A stretch of DNA of 64,000 nt from Bacillota bacterium (GTDB lineage Bacteria; Bacillota; Clostridia; Acetivibrionales; JAEXSP01), in contig JAEXSP010000034.1 of the NCBI GenBank assembly GCA_023453795.1, forward strand, positions 277,579 to 341,578. The letters are read 5' to 3'. The translations under genes were made by a program, and so were the position numbers. Below are positions 17,120 through 26,463 of the stretch, piece after piece. The notes under the pieces are model-generated. The model made no database searches, was not told where the DNA came from, and worked only from the letters and a program-made list of their open reading frames with translations. The stretch's first letter is position 1; the number at the start of each line of letters is the position of its first letter.

Positions 17120-19147
17120 TTATTTGATCAACAGCTTCTGTCCTATTTGCAGGTTATTTGGATTTACCTTGTTATTCATTTCTATTAGTTCGGGCAGCAC
17201 ATTGTAATAGTTTGATATCTTCCATATGGAATCCCCAGGCACTACTACATGGATGACCTTAACAGGCTGTTTGGACAACGTGGGTATAACAAGTCTCTGC
17301 CCGGGCGTTAGACTGCCGGGGTTGGTCAGTTTGTTATACTTGATAATCAATTGCATGGTTGTGCCGAATTTTGCTGCAATCGTATAGACCGTATCCCCTG
17401 ATTTGACCGTATAATTTTCCGGAACTGCGACTGTAACCAGGACGGGGTTTGAGTAAACCGACATTGCGCCTGCCGGAACATATCCTGTTACATAACCGGG
17501 GGTGCCTGAAAGGTAGCTTATTCGCAGCCAATTTCCCGACTCGCCGAGTATATACAGATTTGCCCCGGTTGGAATCGTCCTGATAATGCCGTATTGAGCC
17601 CCCGGACCGCTTCTCAAAGGGACATCGGAAAGTGCGACAGCTATTATGTTTCCGACTGTTACTGCTGCTGACGGATATTCATAGTAAGCCGAATTGCCTG
17701 CCAGGTCTTTTAACAAAAAAGCAAAGTGATATCTTCCGTATGGAACCGGTTTCCCGAGGTCATCCCGTGCATCCCAGAAGCGGTATCCCGTGCCGGAGGA
17801 TAAGTTTGCAGCAGGGTAACTGCGCACTGTCTGTCCGCTTGAGTTTATTACCTGCATTTGGACGCTTTCATTTTCCGACAGCATTATTCTTATTGTCGTT
17901 TGGGTATAACCCGCTTCGTACGGAGATATCCGTTCAGGGTTTATTGATTGGATGCCGACAAAAGGTTTGTCAGAAACCGTTCCCTGAACATAAGGGACAA
18001 AAGTAGTCAGGCCTTTTGTTGTTAATGCTGCCAGAGTTTTTTCCGCTGCTGCAACAGGGTATGTATCCAGGTTGTTGTTATTGAACTGAGAGAGCAATGC
18101 CCCTGAAGTTGCATCGATAATTTTGATTTTGCTGTTGTTATTAACGATTATTGTATTGCTTGCTGCTATCAGCACGCCTGAACTCTGCGTAAGGGCTCCC
18201 TGGGCTCCAAGGTTGGCAAACCTTACGCTCCAACGTAGTGCTCCTGTATCCTTATTTATTGAAAGCATATACCCGGCGTTATCTATTGCGATAACCGAAT
18301 CCGAACTGACAGAAAATCGGTTAAGGATGTCTGAGTATCCCAACCTTGTGCCGATATTGAATGTCCAAATACGTTTTCCGGTCAGAGCGTCAAAAGCCCC
18401 AATGATATACTGCCTGACATTATTGCTGCTCAAAGGCTCATAGTCCAGATAAACCTTCCCTCCTGAGTATATCGGAAGGTGAGAGGAGGGTACGGCATAC
18501 GAACCTAAACCGGCAATCCATTGAAGGCGCCCAGCTGAGGGGTCTAGCGAATATAGCTGCAAAAGCGGATTTGAAGTATCGTTCCATATAGTGAAATAAA
18601 GCTTTCCGCCGCCTGCGGCAATACTTCCGATCTTATCTGAACTTCTTCCCAGCAGGAGTCTGTTAAGCTCATTACCGTTTGAAGCATCGAGAATCACCAA
18701 GGAAGGCTGTGAATTTACTCCCGGTACGGTATAGAATATCCTTGAGCCGTCATAATTGAAGCTTGACGCATTATCTTTTTTGACCCAATTGACGGTCGGG
18801 CTTGTCATGGAATCAGTCAAGGCGGTTATGCCCGAGGATGTCAACAAATACACTCTGCCGCTGACGGCAATTATTGAATTGATAACATCATTTGCACTGC
18901 TTGTCGAGAATCTCCACTTCAGATTTCCGCTTTTCAGGTCAAGTGCAAATACTGTATTGCCTTGCACTTTGCCCACCACATAGATGGTGCCGCTTGAAAC
19001 CGCGATGGCAGCAGAGACATTTGCAAAATAGCCGCTGTTCCGGATCATATTTGCAGGAAAAACATCCGGCGTTGAAAAGGTATTCGAGTTGTTACCTGAA
19101 TAAATAGGCCATTCGGATATCTCCCTTGAATAATAATCGATAAGCAT
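17120..19147 (-). CDS. PQQ-like beta-propeller / SH3b / double LysM protein
   Basis: A 675-residue protein. Residues ~25-390 form a PQQ-type (PF13360) beta-propeller with repeated blades such as VYLLTSSG and TGALRWSVRF. About 405-495 is a FlgD-like Ig domain (ENESVQMQVIN..GYRFWDARDDLGKPVPYGRYHF). About 500-565 is a bacterial SH3 domain (DVPLRSGPGAQYGIIRTIP). Two LysM repeats complete it (about 575-620 and 630-675). LysM domains bind peptidoglycan or chitin, yet there is no signal peptide, and AGGAGTG upstream supports this start. SafA-like spore proteins share this trait, so a spore-coat/cortex role is possible. The 19148-19387 gap shows nothing definite. Confidence 0.82.
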   Translation of the reverse strand: MLIDYYSREISEWPIYSGNNSNTFSTPDVFPANMIRNSGYFANVSAAIAVSSGTIYVVGKVQGNTVFALDLKSGNLKWRFSTSSANDVINSIIAVSGRVYLLTSSGITALTDSMTSPTVNWVKKDNASSFNYDGSRIFYTVPGVNSQPSLVILDASNGNELNRLLLGRSSDKIGSIAAGGGKLYFTIWNDTSNPLLQLYSLDPSAGRLQWIAGLGSYAVPSSHLPIYSGGKVYLDYEPLSSNNVRQYIIGAFDALTGKRIWTFNIGTRLGYSDILNRFSVSSDSVIAIDNAGYMLSINKDTGALRWSVRFANLGAQGALTQSSGVLIAASNTIIVNNNSKIKIIDATSGALLSQFNNNNLDTYPVAAAEKTLAALTTKGLTTFVPYVQGTVSDKPFVGIQSINPERISPYEAGYTQTTIRIMLSENESVQMQVINSSGQTVRSYPAANLSSGTGYRFWDARDDLGKPVPYGRYHFAFLLKDLAGNSAYYEYPSAAVTVGNIIAVALSDVPLRSGPGAQYGIIRTIPTGANLYILGESGNWLRISYLSGTPGYVTGYVPAGAMSVYSNPVLVTVAVPENYTVKSGDTVYTIAAKFGTTMQLIIKYNKLTNPGSLTPGQRLVIPTLSKQPVKVIHVVVPGDSIWKISNYYNVLPELIEMNNKVNPNNLQIGQKLLIK

Positions 19148-19387
19148 TATATATCACTCCTGAATACACAAAAGCAAAAAACGTCCTGCAATCATAATAT
19201 GAAAAAACCAGGTTCTTAGTAACACAAATTTACAGCAGATTATTCCGCATTCAGGCCATGTGTGGTAAAATAAGCAGCAAAAGGTGTCATTTCAAAGTGA
19301 TTCTTAATTTCCTTTTAAATTGATTCAATTAACATGTGTGTTAAGATTTTGGTTTGCCGGGGAAATTTTACTTAAGCGGGTGTATCA

Positions 19388-20572
19388 ATGAGGGACAAGA
19401 TAAAGGACAAGATCATATTCATACAATACCTTGCACTGGCAATAACTTTAGCAGTAATGATTGTCCGTAACATAGAGCGTTCCCGGTTCTGGCTGATGAT
19501 CCTTCTGACTGCTTTTTTTCTTTTTTCCTTTTCGATAAGAAACCTTTTTCTTTACAGCTTTGACAAGTACGGCAAGCTGTGCAGATTGATGGTTTTGGCG
19601 GACATCGTAACGATTTTTGTTATAACCTGTCTTGATGCAGGAGGCAGTTCAATCGTGTTATACTATGTATTAATATCGGATGCTTCAATAAGCTTCTCGG
19701 CAGCAGCCGGTTTCTTTACGGCTATTCTTGCTTACTTTGGGTATTTAATCAATGTGATGACAAATAACAAAAGCGGTACGGCTTTGGAATTCACAACAGC
19801 AATGCTGAAAGGCTTGGTGCCGTTTATGGCTATTTATGCATTTCTGTATGTAGTCAAATATATCATGAAGCAGAATGAAACTATTGATGCCATGCTGAAA
19901 AAGCTTACCGAGAAAACACTTGAACAGGATTTGACCCTTCAGGAGCTGAGGGAAGCATATGAAAAGCAGGAGGATATAACTATCCTGAAGGAAAGGAACA
20001 AGATTGCGAGAGAAATTCATGATACACTGGGGCATACTCTTACGACAGTACTGGTGGAAACTGAAGCAGGCAAGATTTTGGTCGGCAGGGATAAAAGCAA
20101 GGCTATGGAAAAGTTCGAGCTTGCACAGGAGCAGCTGAGAAAAGGCCTTGACGACCTGAGGCTTTCAGTGCGGATTCTCGATAAAGGCGATGAACTTGTG
20201 GATTTCAAGACATCCTTGGAGACACTGATAAAGGATACCGAAAAGCATACAGGTGTAATTATAAAGCACGAAATAAGCCTTGCCAAAGAATTGGATAAAG
20301 CTCTGAAAAAGGCTTTATACAGAGCTTTGCAGGAAGGTATTACAAATGGGATCAAGCATGGCGGAAGTACGGCCTTTGTTTTCAAGCTGCATGAAGCGGA
20401 GAACGGAATAGAATTCCTCCTGCAGGATAACGGAAAAGGCTGCTCGGCTGTAATACCCGGCTTTGGGCTCAGAGCCATGCAGGAAAGACTTAAGGAATTG
20501 GGCGGTTCTGTGGATTTTGAATCCGAACCGGATGAGGGTTTCACATTGAAAATAGATATCAGGCAGATTTGA
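19388..20572 (+). CDS. Sensor histidine kinase, NarL/DesK (HisKA_3) type
   Basis: A 394-residue membrane kinase. Five to six hydrophobic helices fill residues ~10-160 with short loops, so the sensing part is intramembrane and has no large external domain. A short coiled linker follows, then the HisKA_3 dimer domain with the phospho-acceptor His211 in REIHDTLGH, and an HATPase_c domain (about 290-394) with the N box near NGIKHGG and G box DNGKGC..GFGLRAM. Its partner regulator starts 24 bp downstream. The ABC genes after the regulator are probable targets, as in LiaRS/BceRS-like envelope-stress systems. Confidence 0.88.
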   Translation: MRDKIKDKIIFIQYLALAITLAVMIVRNIERSRFWLMILLTAFFLFSFSIRNLFLYSFDKYGKLCRLMVLADIVTIFVITCLDAGGSSIVLYYVLISDASISFSAAAGFFTAILAYFGYLINVMTNNKSGTALEFTTAMLKGLVPFMAIYAFLYVVKYIMKQNETIDAMLKKLTEKTLEQDLTLQELREAYEKQEDITILKERNKIAREIHDTLGHTLTTVLVETEAGKILVGRDKSKAMEKFELAQEQLRKGLDDLRLSVRILDKGDELVDFKTSLETLIKDTEKHTGVIIKHEISLAKELDKALKKALYRALQEGITNGIKHGGSTAFVFKLHEAENGIEFLLQDNGKGCSAVIPGFGLRAMQERLKELGGSVDFESEPDEGFTLKIDIRQI

Positions 20573-20595
20573 AATCGACTGGAAGGAAGTTGCTT

Positions 20596-21234
20596 ATGGG
20601 CAGGATAAAAATAGCTATTGCCGATGATCAGGTGCTTATGCTGGATGGAATTAAAATCATTCTGGAGTCTGAAGATGATTTTGAGGTCATTGCTGTTGCA
20701 AGGGATGGAAAGGAAACGATTGAAAAGATTAAAGAAAATAAGCCTGATGTAGTGCTGCTTGACATTCGTATGCCCGTCATGAACGGTGTCGAATGCACGA
20801 AGCTGATCAAAGAGCTCTATCCCGAAATAGTGGTGCTGATCCTTACAACCTTCGACGATGAGGAATATATTGTAGATGCCCTGAGATACGGGGCAAGCGG
20901 TTATTTGTTAAAAGACATAACCAAGGATAAACTCATACAGACAATAAAAGAAGCTTGCAAGGGAGAATTGATCATGCCGTCTAAAGTGGCTGTAAAGCTG
21001 GCACAGAGGGTTGCGAATCAAGATAGTGCTGCCCGGGAGATCTTTGATTTTAATGCAAGGGAAAGAGAAATTGCTGTTCTTCTAGCACAGGGCTTTACAA
21101 ACAAGCAGATAGCGACGGCTCTGTCTTTTTCAGAGGGAACCGTTAAGAATACAGTAAGCTCGATTTACAGCAAAATCGACATTTATGACAGGACAACGGC
21201 TGCACTGTACTTGAAAGAGCACGGGATCAAGTAA
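20596..21234 (+). CDS. NarL/FixJ-family response regulator
   Basis: A 212-residue regulator. Receiver: acidic pair D10-D11, phospho-acceptor D56 (LLDIRMP), Thr of TTFDD and Lys of LLKD. A LuxR-type helix-turn-helix is at about 145-205 (NAREREIAVLLAQGFTNKQIA). ATG at 20596 is preferred to the TTG at 20569 because GGAAGG lies 9 nt upstream. It pairs with the kinase immediately upstream and probably controls the ABC operon that starts about 150 bp downstream. Confidence 0.9.
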   Translation: MGRIKIAIADDQVLMLDGIKIILESEDDFEVIAVARDGKETIEKIKENKPDVVLLDIRMPVMNGVECTKLIKELYPEIVVLILTTFDDEEYIVDALRYGASGYLLKDITKDKLIQTIKEACKGELIMPSKVAVKLAQRVANQDSAAREIFDFNAREREIAVLLAQGFTNKQIATALSFSEGTVKNTVSSIYSKIDIYDRTTAALYLKEHGIK

Positions 21235-21252
21235 AAGGATTGATGCCGGATT

Positions 21253-21290
21253 TATTACCATGGTCATTTATTTAGTGACCGTGGTTATTT
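21253..21290 (+). terminator. Probable terminator after response regulator
   Basis: TTACCATGGTCA and TGACCGTGGTTA form an imperfect stem followed by an A/T-rich tail. The T tract is weak, so readthrough into the ABC genes is possible. Confidence 0.45.
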
Positions 21291-21381
21291 ATTTTATCCG
21301 GTCTTAAGTGCTAGAATCTAGATTAGGGTGAACAAACTACCAGCAGCTGCAACGTATAAACTACTTAACGGAGGCAAAAAT

Positions 21382-22503
21382 ATGAAACCTCTTTCGGTTA
21401 TATATTATGCTTTGAAAAACAGAAGAAAGGTAATCTCTATGGCTGTTTCAATAGGGTTCAGTGTTGCACTGATATATTCTCTTCACTTTATTACGGATGA
21501 GGTTATTCATGCAAACGACCTGACGGGTTTGAATCCGCTGACCCATTACTCGGAAGTATGGGGATCGGAGGATGGGGGAACAATAAACCCGATCATCCGT
21601 CAGATTATTAAAAATCCTGATACTGATCGTACAATCCCGGTGAACAGACAACAAATCTTCTACATATCAGCCGTAGGCGGAAAATATTCCGTTGGAGTGT
21701 ATTCACTTAAAAAAACGGATATGAAATATTACATGAACAGGCTGAAAATCAAGCTTATTAAGGGACGGCTTCCGATTGACGGCAAAAAAGAAACTGTTTT
21801 GGATTACAGGCTGGCTAAAAACAAAGGACTTCATATTGGAGACCGGATCGGTTATTCTGCGGATAAAAAAGAACTTCAGATTAAAGGTTCATATAGAATC
21901 GTAGGTTTTTTAGGCGGTGAAAGTATTTCAATGCTCATTCCGGAACAGAAGGTACCGCTAAAGCCCAATGAAATACTTGTCTTTCATAAGCAAGGACGGC
22001 TTTTGCAGTCTAACAGTTTTCTTGAGAGCCTGCCGAAAAATCAGGTGAATGTATCAACATACAATTTGGTTATGAATGCTCTGGAAAAGGATTCAAAGGA
22101 CTTGAAAAAGCTTATGAATATTACCGTGGTGATGCTGATAGCCATATTGTCCATATCTATGGGAAATGCAAGCTATATCAACATATTTCAAAGGAGGTAT
22201 GAGTTTGGACTGTTGAATTCCGTCGGCTATTCACCTGTTTACATCCTTGGGAAAGCATTCTTTGAGATCGCTTTCCTGAACTTTGCAGGCTATCTGGCAG
22301 GAGTGATTTTAACAATGTTTATTGCCGGTCTCCAATACTTTTTCCTTTTTGAACCTAATGGACTTGTTCTAAGGATTCTTATTCCGGAAGCAATGTTACA
22401 AACAATTGCCGTACCGGTATTTACTACGCTGTTCAGCATTATTCCGGTCAGCCGGATGATGAAAAAGATTGATCCGATCAGTATTATAGAGGGAGTTGAA
22501 TGA
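21382..22503 (+). CDS. FtsX-like ABC transporter permease (1)
   Basis: A 373-residue permease with a first membrane helix at about residues 15-35, a ~220-residue extracytoplasmic loop and three helices in the C-terminal third, the FtsX/MacB topology. Conserved elements include RRYEFGLLNSVGY before the penultimate helices and the C-terminal MKKIDPISIIEGVE. ATG at 21382 has GGAGG seven nt upstream; the longer frame to 21328 lacks support. The ATPase starts one base after the stop. Such permeases move or sense envelope lipids, peptides or antibiotics; the substrate is unknown. It is clearly paralogous to the permease at 23186. Confidence 0.86.
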   Translation: MKPLSVIYYALKNRRKVISMAVSIGFSVALIYSLHFITDEVIHANDLTGLNPLTHYSEVWGSEDGGTINPIIRQIIKNPDTDRTIPVNRQQIFYISAVGGKYSVGVYSLKKTDMKYYMNRLKIKLIKGRLPIDGKKETVLDYRLAKNKGLHIGDRIGYSADKKELQIKGSYRIVGFLGGESISMLIPEQKVPLKPNEILVFHKQGRLLQSNSFLESLPKNQVNVSTYNLVMNALEKDSKDLKKLMNITVVMLIAILSISMGNASYINIFQRRYEFGLLNSVGYSPVYILGKAFFEIAFLNFAGYLAGVILTMFIAGLQYFFLFEPNGLVLRILIPEAMLQTIAVPVFTTLFSIIPVSRMMKKIDPISIIEGVE

Positions 22504-22504
22504 T

Positions 22505-23182
22505 ATGCTGCTGGAATGCCGGAAATTAAGCCTTGTTTATGATCAAGGCAAGGAAATGCAGACGTATGCCCTGAAAAATGTGAATCTTACCATTGAGGGC
22601 AACAGGATGATAGGTATCATCGGACCATCAGGGAGCGGAAAAAGCTCACTGCTTTATTCTCTTGCGGGGCTAAAGGTTCCGACGGCCGGTTTTGTTAAAT
22701 ATAACGGACAAAACCTGAGTGAAATGAAAACTATGGACAAAGCGAAAATAAGAAAAAAAGACTTTGGTTTTATCTTTCAGAGGAACTTTTTGATAGAATA
22801 CATGGACGTTCTGAGAAATGTACTGGTTACGGTAAATGATTATTCAGAAAAGAACAGGGAAAGAGCTTTTATATTACTGGAAAAGCTTGGCATAGAACAT
22901 CTTGCAAAGAAAAAGCCATTTATGCTTTCGGGCGGCCAGAGACAGAGAGTTTCTATTGCAAGAGCACTTATGAATGAACCGAAAGTCATCTTTGCAGATG
23001 AATTGACGGCATCTCTGGACCATGCAAGTGCAAATGAGGTCATGAACCTTCTGGCCGAATATAAGAAAAAGGCATTAGTACTTGTTGTTACTCATGATCA
23101 GTCTATTCTTGAAGATGCAGACGAAATCATAGAAATCTGGGATGGCTCAATCAAGGGAATCAAAAGCGGAAAGCAGGTGTGA
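22505..23182 (+). CDS. ABC transporter ATPase, LolD/MacB type
   Basis: A 225-residue nucleotide-binding subunit. Walker A is GPSGSGKSS (about 40-48), the Q loop FIFQRNF, the signature LSGGQRQRVSIARAL and Walker B VIFADELTASLD; the Glu after Walker B is present, as is the switch His in THDQS. It is sandwiched between two FtsX-like permeases, with which it probably assembles as one heteromeric transporter. ATG at 22505 is used, one base after the upstream stop, with GAGGGAG as ribosome site. Confidence 0.92.
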   Translation: MLLECRKLSLVYDQGKEMQTYALKNVNLTIEGNRMIGIIGPSGSGKSSLLYSLAGLKVPTAGFVKYNGQNLSEMKTMDKAKIRKKDFGFIFQRNFLIEYMDVLRNVLVTVNDYSEKNRERAFILLEKLGIEHLAKKKPFMLSGGQRQRVSIARALMNEPKVIFADELTASLDHASANEVMNLLAEYKKKALVLVVTHDQSILEDADEIIEIWDGSIKGIKSGKQV

Positions 23183-23185
23183 CCG

Positions 23186-24298
23186 ATGGTACCTCTAAGC
23201 ATACTCTACTACTTTTTGAATAACAAACGAAAAATTATTCCTGTAGCACTGTCCATCTGCCTTGGAGTTATGTTCTTCTATTTTCTTTTTCTTGTCGGAA
23301 TGCAGAGTGATGAGTCCGGTAAAGCAACGTATATCAGACCCTTTGAATGTTTCTCGTGGATATATTCTGAGAATAGCGTTCCGCAAAACATAATAGATGG
23401 CATTAATGCGAATAAAAATATTGCACGTGTTATACCGATGCATCAATTTCCGCATACAACTATAACCAGAGCACTTGGAAATGGAAGTGCAGGTATTATG
23501 TATGTAAGAAAGTCAGATATATCCTATTTGATGGGAATAATGGGTCTGAAGCTTGTAAAGGGTCGTATGCCGTCATCCGGAAATGAAATTCTTCTTCATT
23601 GGAGCGTAGCGGCAAATAAGAAATTGGTTGTGGGAGATACCTTCAAGGATGATAACGAAATTCAGGGAAAATATAAGGTTACCGGAATCATCAAGGGAAA
23701 GAGCATCCTCGGCTTTATTCCAGCAGAAATCAAAGGTGCAGCGGCTGAGAGCCGGCAATGGAAGAATACTATTCTGATCCCCAGGCAAGGGAGATTGGAA
23801 GAAATGAACCGGTTTATTGAAAAGATAGTGAAAGATAAAGGTCTGTACATCGAAACGCTGGAAAGGAACAAAAAAGATATGGAAGAAAGCAATCGAAATC
23901 TGCAACTTGTCATGTATTTGCTTGTGTCCATAGTAATAACCGTGTTGTGTATAACTCTCGGAAACACAAGCATCATGCATTTCTATCAAAGAAGAAGCGA
24001 ATTCGGGGTCTTGACGGCTGTGGGTTATACCAGGCGGCAGATTGTCTGGAAGATTTGGCTTGAAGCGGTATTTGCGGGAGGCGTAAGTTATATCATTGGA
24101 ATCGTACTGAGTATGCTTTGTGCAGTAATAATAAACATCTTGTTCTGGCACCCTATCGGAGAAAATGTACCGCTTTTTGCCCCAAAGGGATTGCTGGTGA
24201 CAGCTGCAATTCCAGTATTCGTTACAGTATTCAGCGTACTGCCGATCAGTAAACTTCTTGGAAAAGAGGATTTGATCAATGTGATTGAGGGAAATTAG
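23186..24298 (+). CDS. FtsX-like ABC transporter permease (2)
   Basis: A 370-residue permease with the same architecture as the product of 21382: one N-terminal helix, a large external domain and three C-terminal helices. The shared signatures are YYFLNNKRK at the N-terminus, FYQRRSEFGVLTAVGY in the middle and KEDLINVIEGN at the end. It starts 3 bp after the ATPase stop. Two paralogous permeases around a single ATPase suggest a heterodimeric membrane channel. Confidence 0.86.
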   Translation: MVPLSILYYFLNNKRKIIPVALSICLGVMFFYFLFLVGMQSDESGKATYIRPFECFSWIYSENSVPQNIIDGINANKNIARVIPMHQFPHTTITRALGNGSAGIMYVRKSDISYLMGIMGLKLVKGRMPSSGNEILLHWSVAANKKLVVGDTFKDDNEIQGKYKVTGIIKGKSILGFIPAEIKGAAAESRQWKNTILIPRQGRLEEMNRFIEKIVKDKGLYIETLERNKKDMEESNRNLQLVMYLLVSIVITVLCITLGNTSIMHFYQRRSEFGVLTAVGYTRRQIVWKIWLEAVFAGGVSYIIGIVLSMLCAVIINILFWHPIGENVPLFAPKGLLVTAAIPVFVTVFSVLPISKLLGKEDLINVIEGN

Positions 24299-24351
24299 TT
24301 TATTGCAAGTAGGCATATCTATGGAATCCGGCAATCTTCGTCACAAAATGA

Positions 24352-24380
24352 CCTTTGGGGCCTTAGGCCCCTTTGTTTTT
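24352..24380. terminator. Convergent terminator, GGGGCC/GGCCCC
   Basis: GGGGCC-TTA-GGCCCC with T-rich flank on the plus strand lies between the permease stop and the convergent DHH gene stop (24363). It overlaps the 3' end of the minus-strand gene. Confidence 0.6.
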
Positions 24381-25334
24381 TACTGTTGTCAGGCAGCTGT
24401 AAAAACGCTCAAAAAGAGCCTGCTCATCAAATTTTGATATATCTTTTATGACGCCACCCGCCATATCGGAATGGCCTCCGCCGAATCCAATCCCATCCAA
24501 GACATATTGAATTGTTTTAGCAGCATTCAGTTTTTCATTTTCACTGCGGATTGAAAAATTGATTACTTCATTATTTTTTGCACAAAGAGCAACATAATCA
24601 ACCTCGTCTATCGATAGAAGAAAATCTCCAAGCATCCCCAAAAGATTCTGATTGCAGCCTTCCCGGAAGTAATAGAAGGCAAAGGAATCTTTTATGATGA
24701 TGTTATTGACAAGCTGCTTGTAAAAACTAAGATCTTTTGTCTGGATGTAATTTCTCAGTAAACTGTTTACAAGCGGCATATTTGCTAACTCATATAGATC
24801 CGGATAGGCTTCAATATCTATTTGAGAGACCCCTCTGGTAAGAAGAGATGTATCCATGTTAATACCGATAATAAGCGCTGTCGCCACATTCTTGGGTATT
24901 TTTACACCCAACTCGGAAAAGTATGAGAAAATGATTGTTGAACATGCGCCGTAATCGGAGCGTATATCAACAAATCTGACCGATTCGGGCTTATTTACTT
25001 CATGGTGGTCTATTACCGCGATTTCGTCGCCTATAAGGTCGTTGACATTACTGTTCCCCTTGCACCCATCGACAACAATGATCTTATCCTCCGGAGTTAA
25101 ATTAAAATCAGAATAGTTATGTACCTCTATTTCAAGCAGGCGGATCATCTTATTCAGGGATTCTCTTTGAATGAAGCCCTCATAAATTATGTCTGCCTTG
25201 ATGCAGTATTCTTTAAGAAGCATTTGAAGTCCATACGCCGAGGCGATGGAATCGTGGTCAGGGAAGTTATGAGTTTGTATGTATACCTTTTCTTCTTTTT
25301 TTAAATATTCTATTAGTTCCATTATGTCGGACAT
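24363..25334 (-). CDS. DHH-family phosphoesterase (NrnA-like)
   Basis: A 323-residue DHH/DHHA1 phosphoesterase. Motifs: DHDS near residues 23-26, VVDG at about 88-91, DHHE at about 108-111, and the DHHA1 GGGHSDMAGG near the C-terminus. The family includes oligoribonuclease/pAp phosphatases and c-di-AMP-linear-product hydrolases; the length and lack of membrane or CBS domains suit the NrnA group. GGAG lies eight nt before ATG. The exact substrate cannot be assigned from sequence. Confidence 0.86.
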   Translation of the reverse strand: MSDIMELIEYLKKEEKVYIQTHNFPDHDSIASAYGLQMLLKEYCIKADIIYEGFIQRESLNKMIRLLEIEVHNYSDFNLTPEDKIIVVDGCKGNSNVNDLIGDEIAVIDHHEVNKPESVRFVDIRSDYGACSTIIFSYFSELGVKIPKNVATALIIGINMDTSLLTRGVSQIDIEAYPDLYELANMPLVNSLLRNYIQTKDLSFYKQLVNNIIIKDSFAFYYFREGCNQNLLGMLGDFLLSIDEVDYVALCAKNNEVINFSIRSENEKLNAAKTIQYVLDGIGFGGGHSDMAGGVIKDISKFDEQALFERFYSCLTTVKNKGA

Positions 25335-25498
25335 TTCAACATCTCCTTTGAAGTAGCCATTTGATAAACACTATACTAAATTAAAATAAATCCTTCAAGG
25401 TATAAAACTGGTTAATGATTTCAAAAGCCTGAATAAACTGCTGCATCGAAGGAAAAATTATATAATATGCCAGTTAATTAAGAAGGGTAGTGGACTTA

Positions 25499-26029
25499 AT
25501 GACAAAACCGCAAGCGATAGATGTAATGGCACCTGTGAGTGAAGAACTTCCGAAAGAAAAGTTTGATGAACTCGATGAATATATCAATAACCTCGAAACT
25601 ACAAAAGGGGCCTTGATTGAGATACTACACAAGGCACAGAACATTTTCGGATATCTGCCGAGAGATGTACAGCTTTTTGTTGCCAGAAAGCTTGGAATAC
25701 CCGGAGCAGAGGTGTATGGAGTAGTAAGCTTCTATTCATATTTTACGACAAAGCCGAGAGGAAAACACACAATAAGTGTTTGTATGGGAACTGCCTGCTT
25801 TGTAAGGGGATCGGAAAAGATTCTTGAAAGCCTTAAGAAGAAGCTTGGCATAGCTTCAAACGAAATTACCGAAGACGGGCTGTTTACGCTTAAGGACGTA
25901 CGCTGTATAGGTGCGTGCGGGCTTGCACCGGTTGTAATGATAGACGAGAAGGTTTATGGAAGAGTCAAGGAAGAGGAACTGGACAATATATTGGATTCAT
26001 ATAGAAGCGAAGGCTTGAGCAATCGATAA
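25499..26029 (+). CDS. hndA: NADH-dependent [FeFe] hydrogenase, NuoE-like subunit
   Basis: A 176-residue thioredoxin-like 2Fe-2S subunit, homologous to NuoE and to the gamma subunit (HydC/HndA) of electron-bifurcating hydrogenases. The four cluster cysteines are in CMGTACFV and CIGACGLAP. It passes electrons between the flavoprotein and the hydrogenase subunit. ATG at 25499 is preferred over GTG at 25490, which is only 2 nt from the AAGGG. First gene of a four-gene operon. Confidence 0.9.
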   Translation: MTKPQAIDVMAPVSEELPKEKFDELDEYINNLETTKGALIEILHKAQNIFGYLPRDVQLFVARKLGIPGAEVYGVVSFYSYFTTKPRGKHTISVCMGTACFVRGSEKILESLKKKLGIASNEITEDGLFTLKDVRCIGACGLAPVVMIDEKVYGRVKEEELDNILDSYRSEGLSNR

Positions 26030-26053
26030 AGCTAACAAGTTAGGAGTTGTAAT

Positions 26054-26446
26054 ATGCATATAAAATCCTTGGAGGAATTAAAGAAAATCAGAGAAGACAA
26101 TATGAACAAGGTAAGCTTGAGACAAAACGATCAAAATCAAGGGGATAAGACGGAAATCATGATCGGGATGGCTACATGCGGCATTTCATCGGGAGCAAGA
26201 GATACACTTAATACATTTTCGGAAGAACTGAACAAAGAAGGTTTAAACAATGTAAGACTGGTAACTGTAGGCTGCATCGGGTATTGCCATTCCGAACCTA
26301 CAGTACAGGTAAATGTCCCCGGGCAGGAGCCTGTTTTTTATGGAAATGTAAAAAAGGACAAGGTGCATGAAATTATTGAGAAACACATCAAGGGCGGAAA
26401 GCCTGTTGATGCTTTAAGGCTGAATGCCGATTTTGAAAGAGCATAA
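26054..26446 (+). CDS. hndB: 2Fe-2S ferredoxin-like subunit (HndB type)
   Basis: A 130-residue protein of the thioredoxin-like 2Fe-2S ferredoxin family. Cluster cysteines are ATCGISSGA (one Cys) and VGCIGYCHSEP (two); the fourth cysteine of the usual set is not obvious in the first motif, where G-I-S-S-G replaces the typical C-x4-C. Homologues occur as the small HndB subunit between HndA and HndC. AGGAG precedes ATG, and the gap to hndA is 24 bp. Confidence 0.85.
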   Translation: MHIKSLEELKKIREDNMNKVSLRQNDQNQGDKTEIMIGMATCGISSGARDTLNTFSEELNKEGLNNVRLVTVGCIGYCHSEPTVQVNVPGQEPVFYGNVKKDKVHEIIEKHIKGGKPVDALRLNADFERA

Positions 26447-26463
26447 TCCATAGGAGGGATTTC

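Noticed and set aside
23573..24334. 253-codon minus-strand frame inside the second FtsX permease gene
   Set aside because: Long but antisense to a gene with clear topology and a paralogue; its translation shows no domain.
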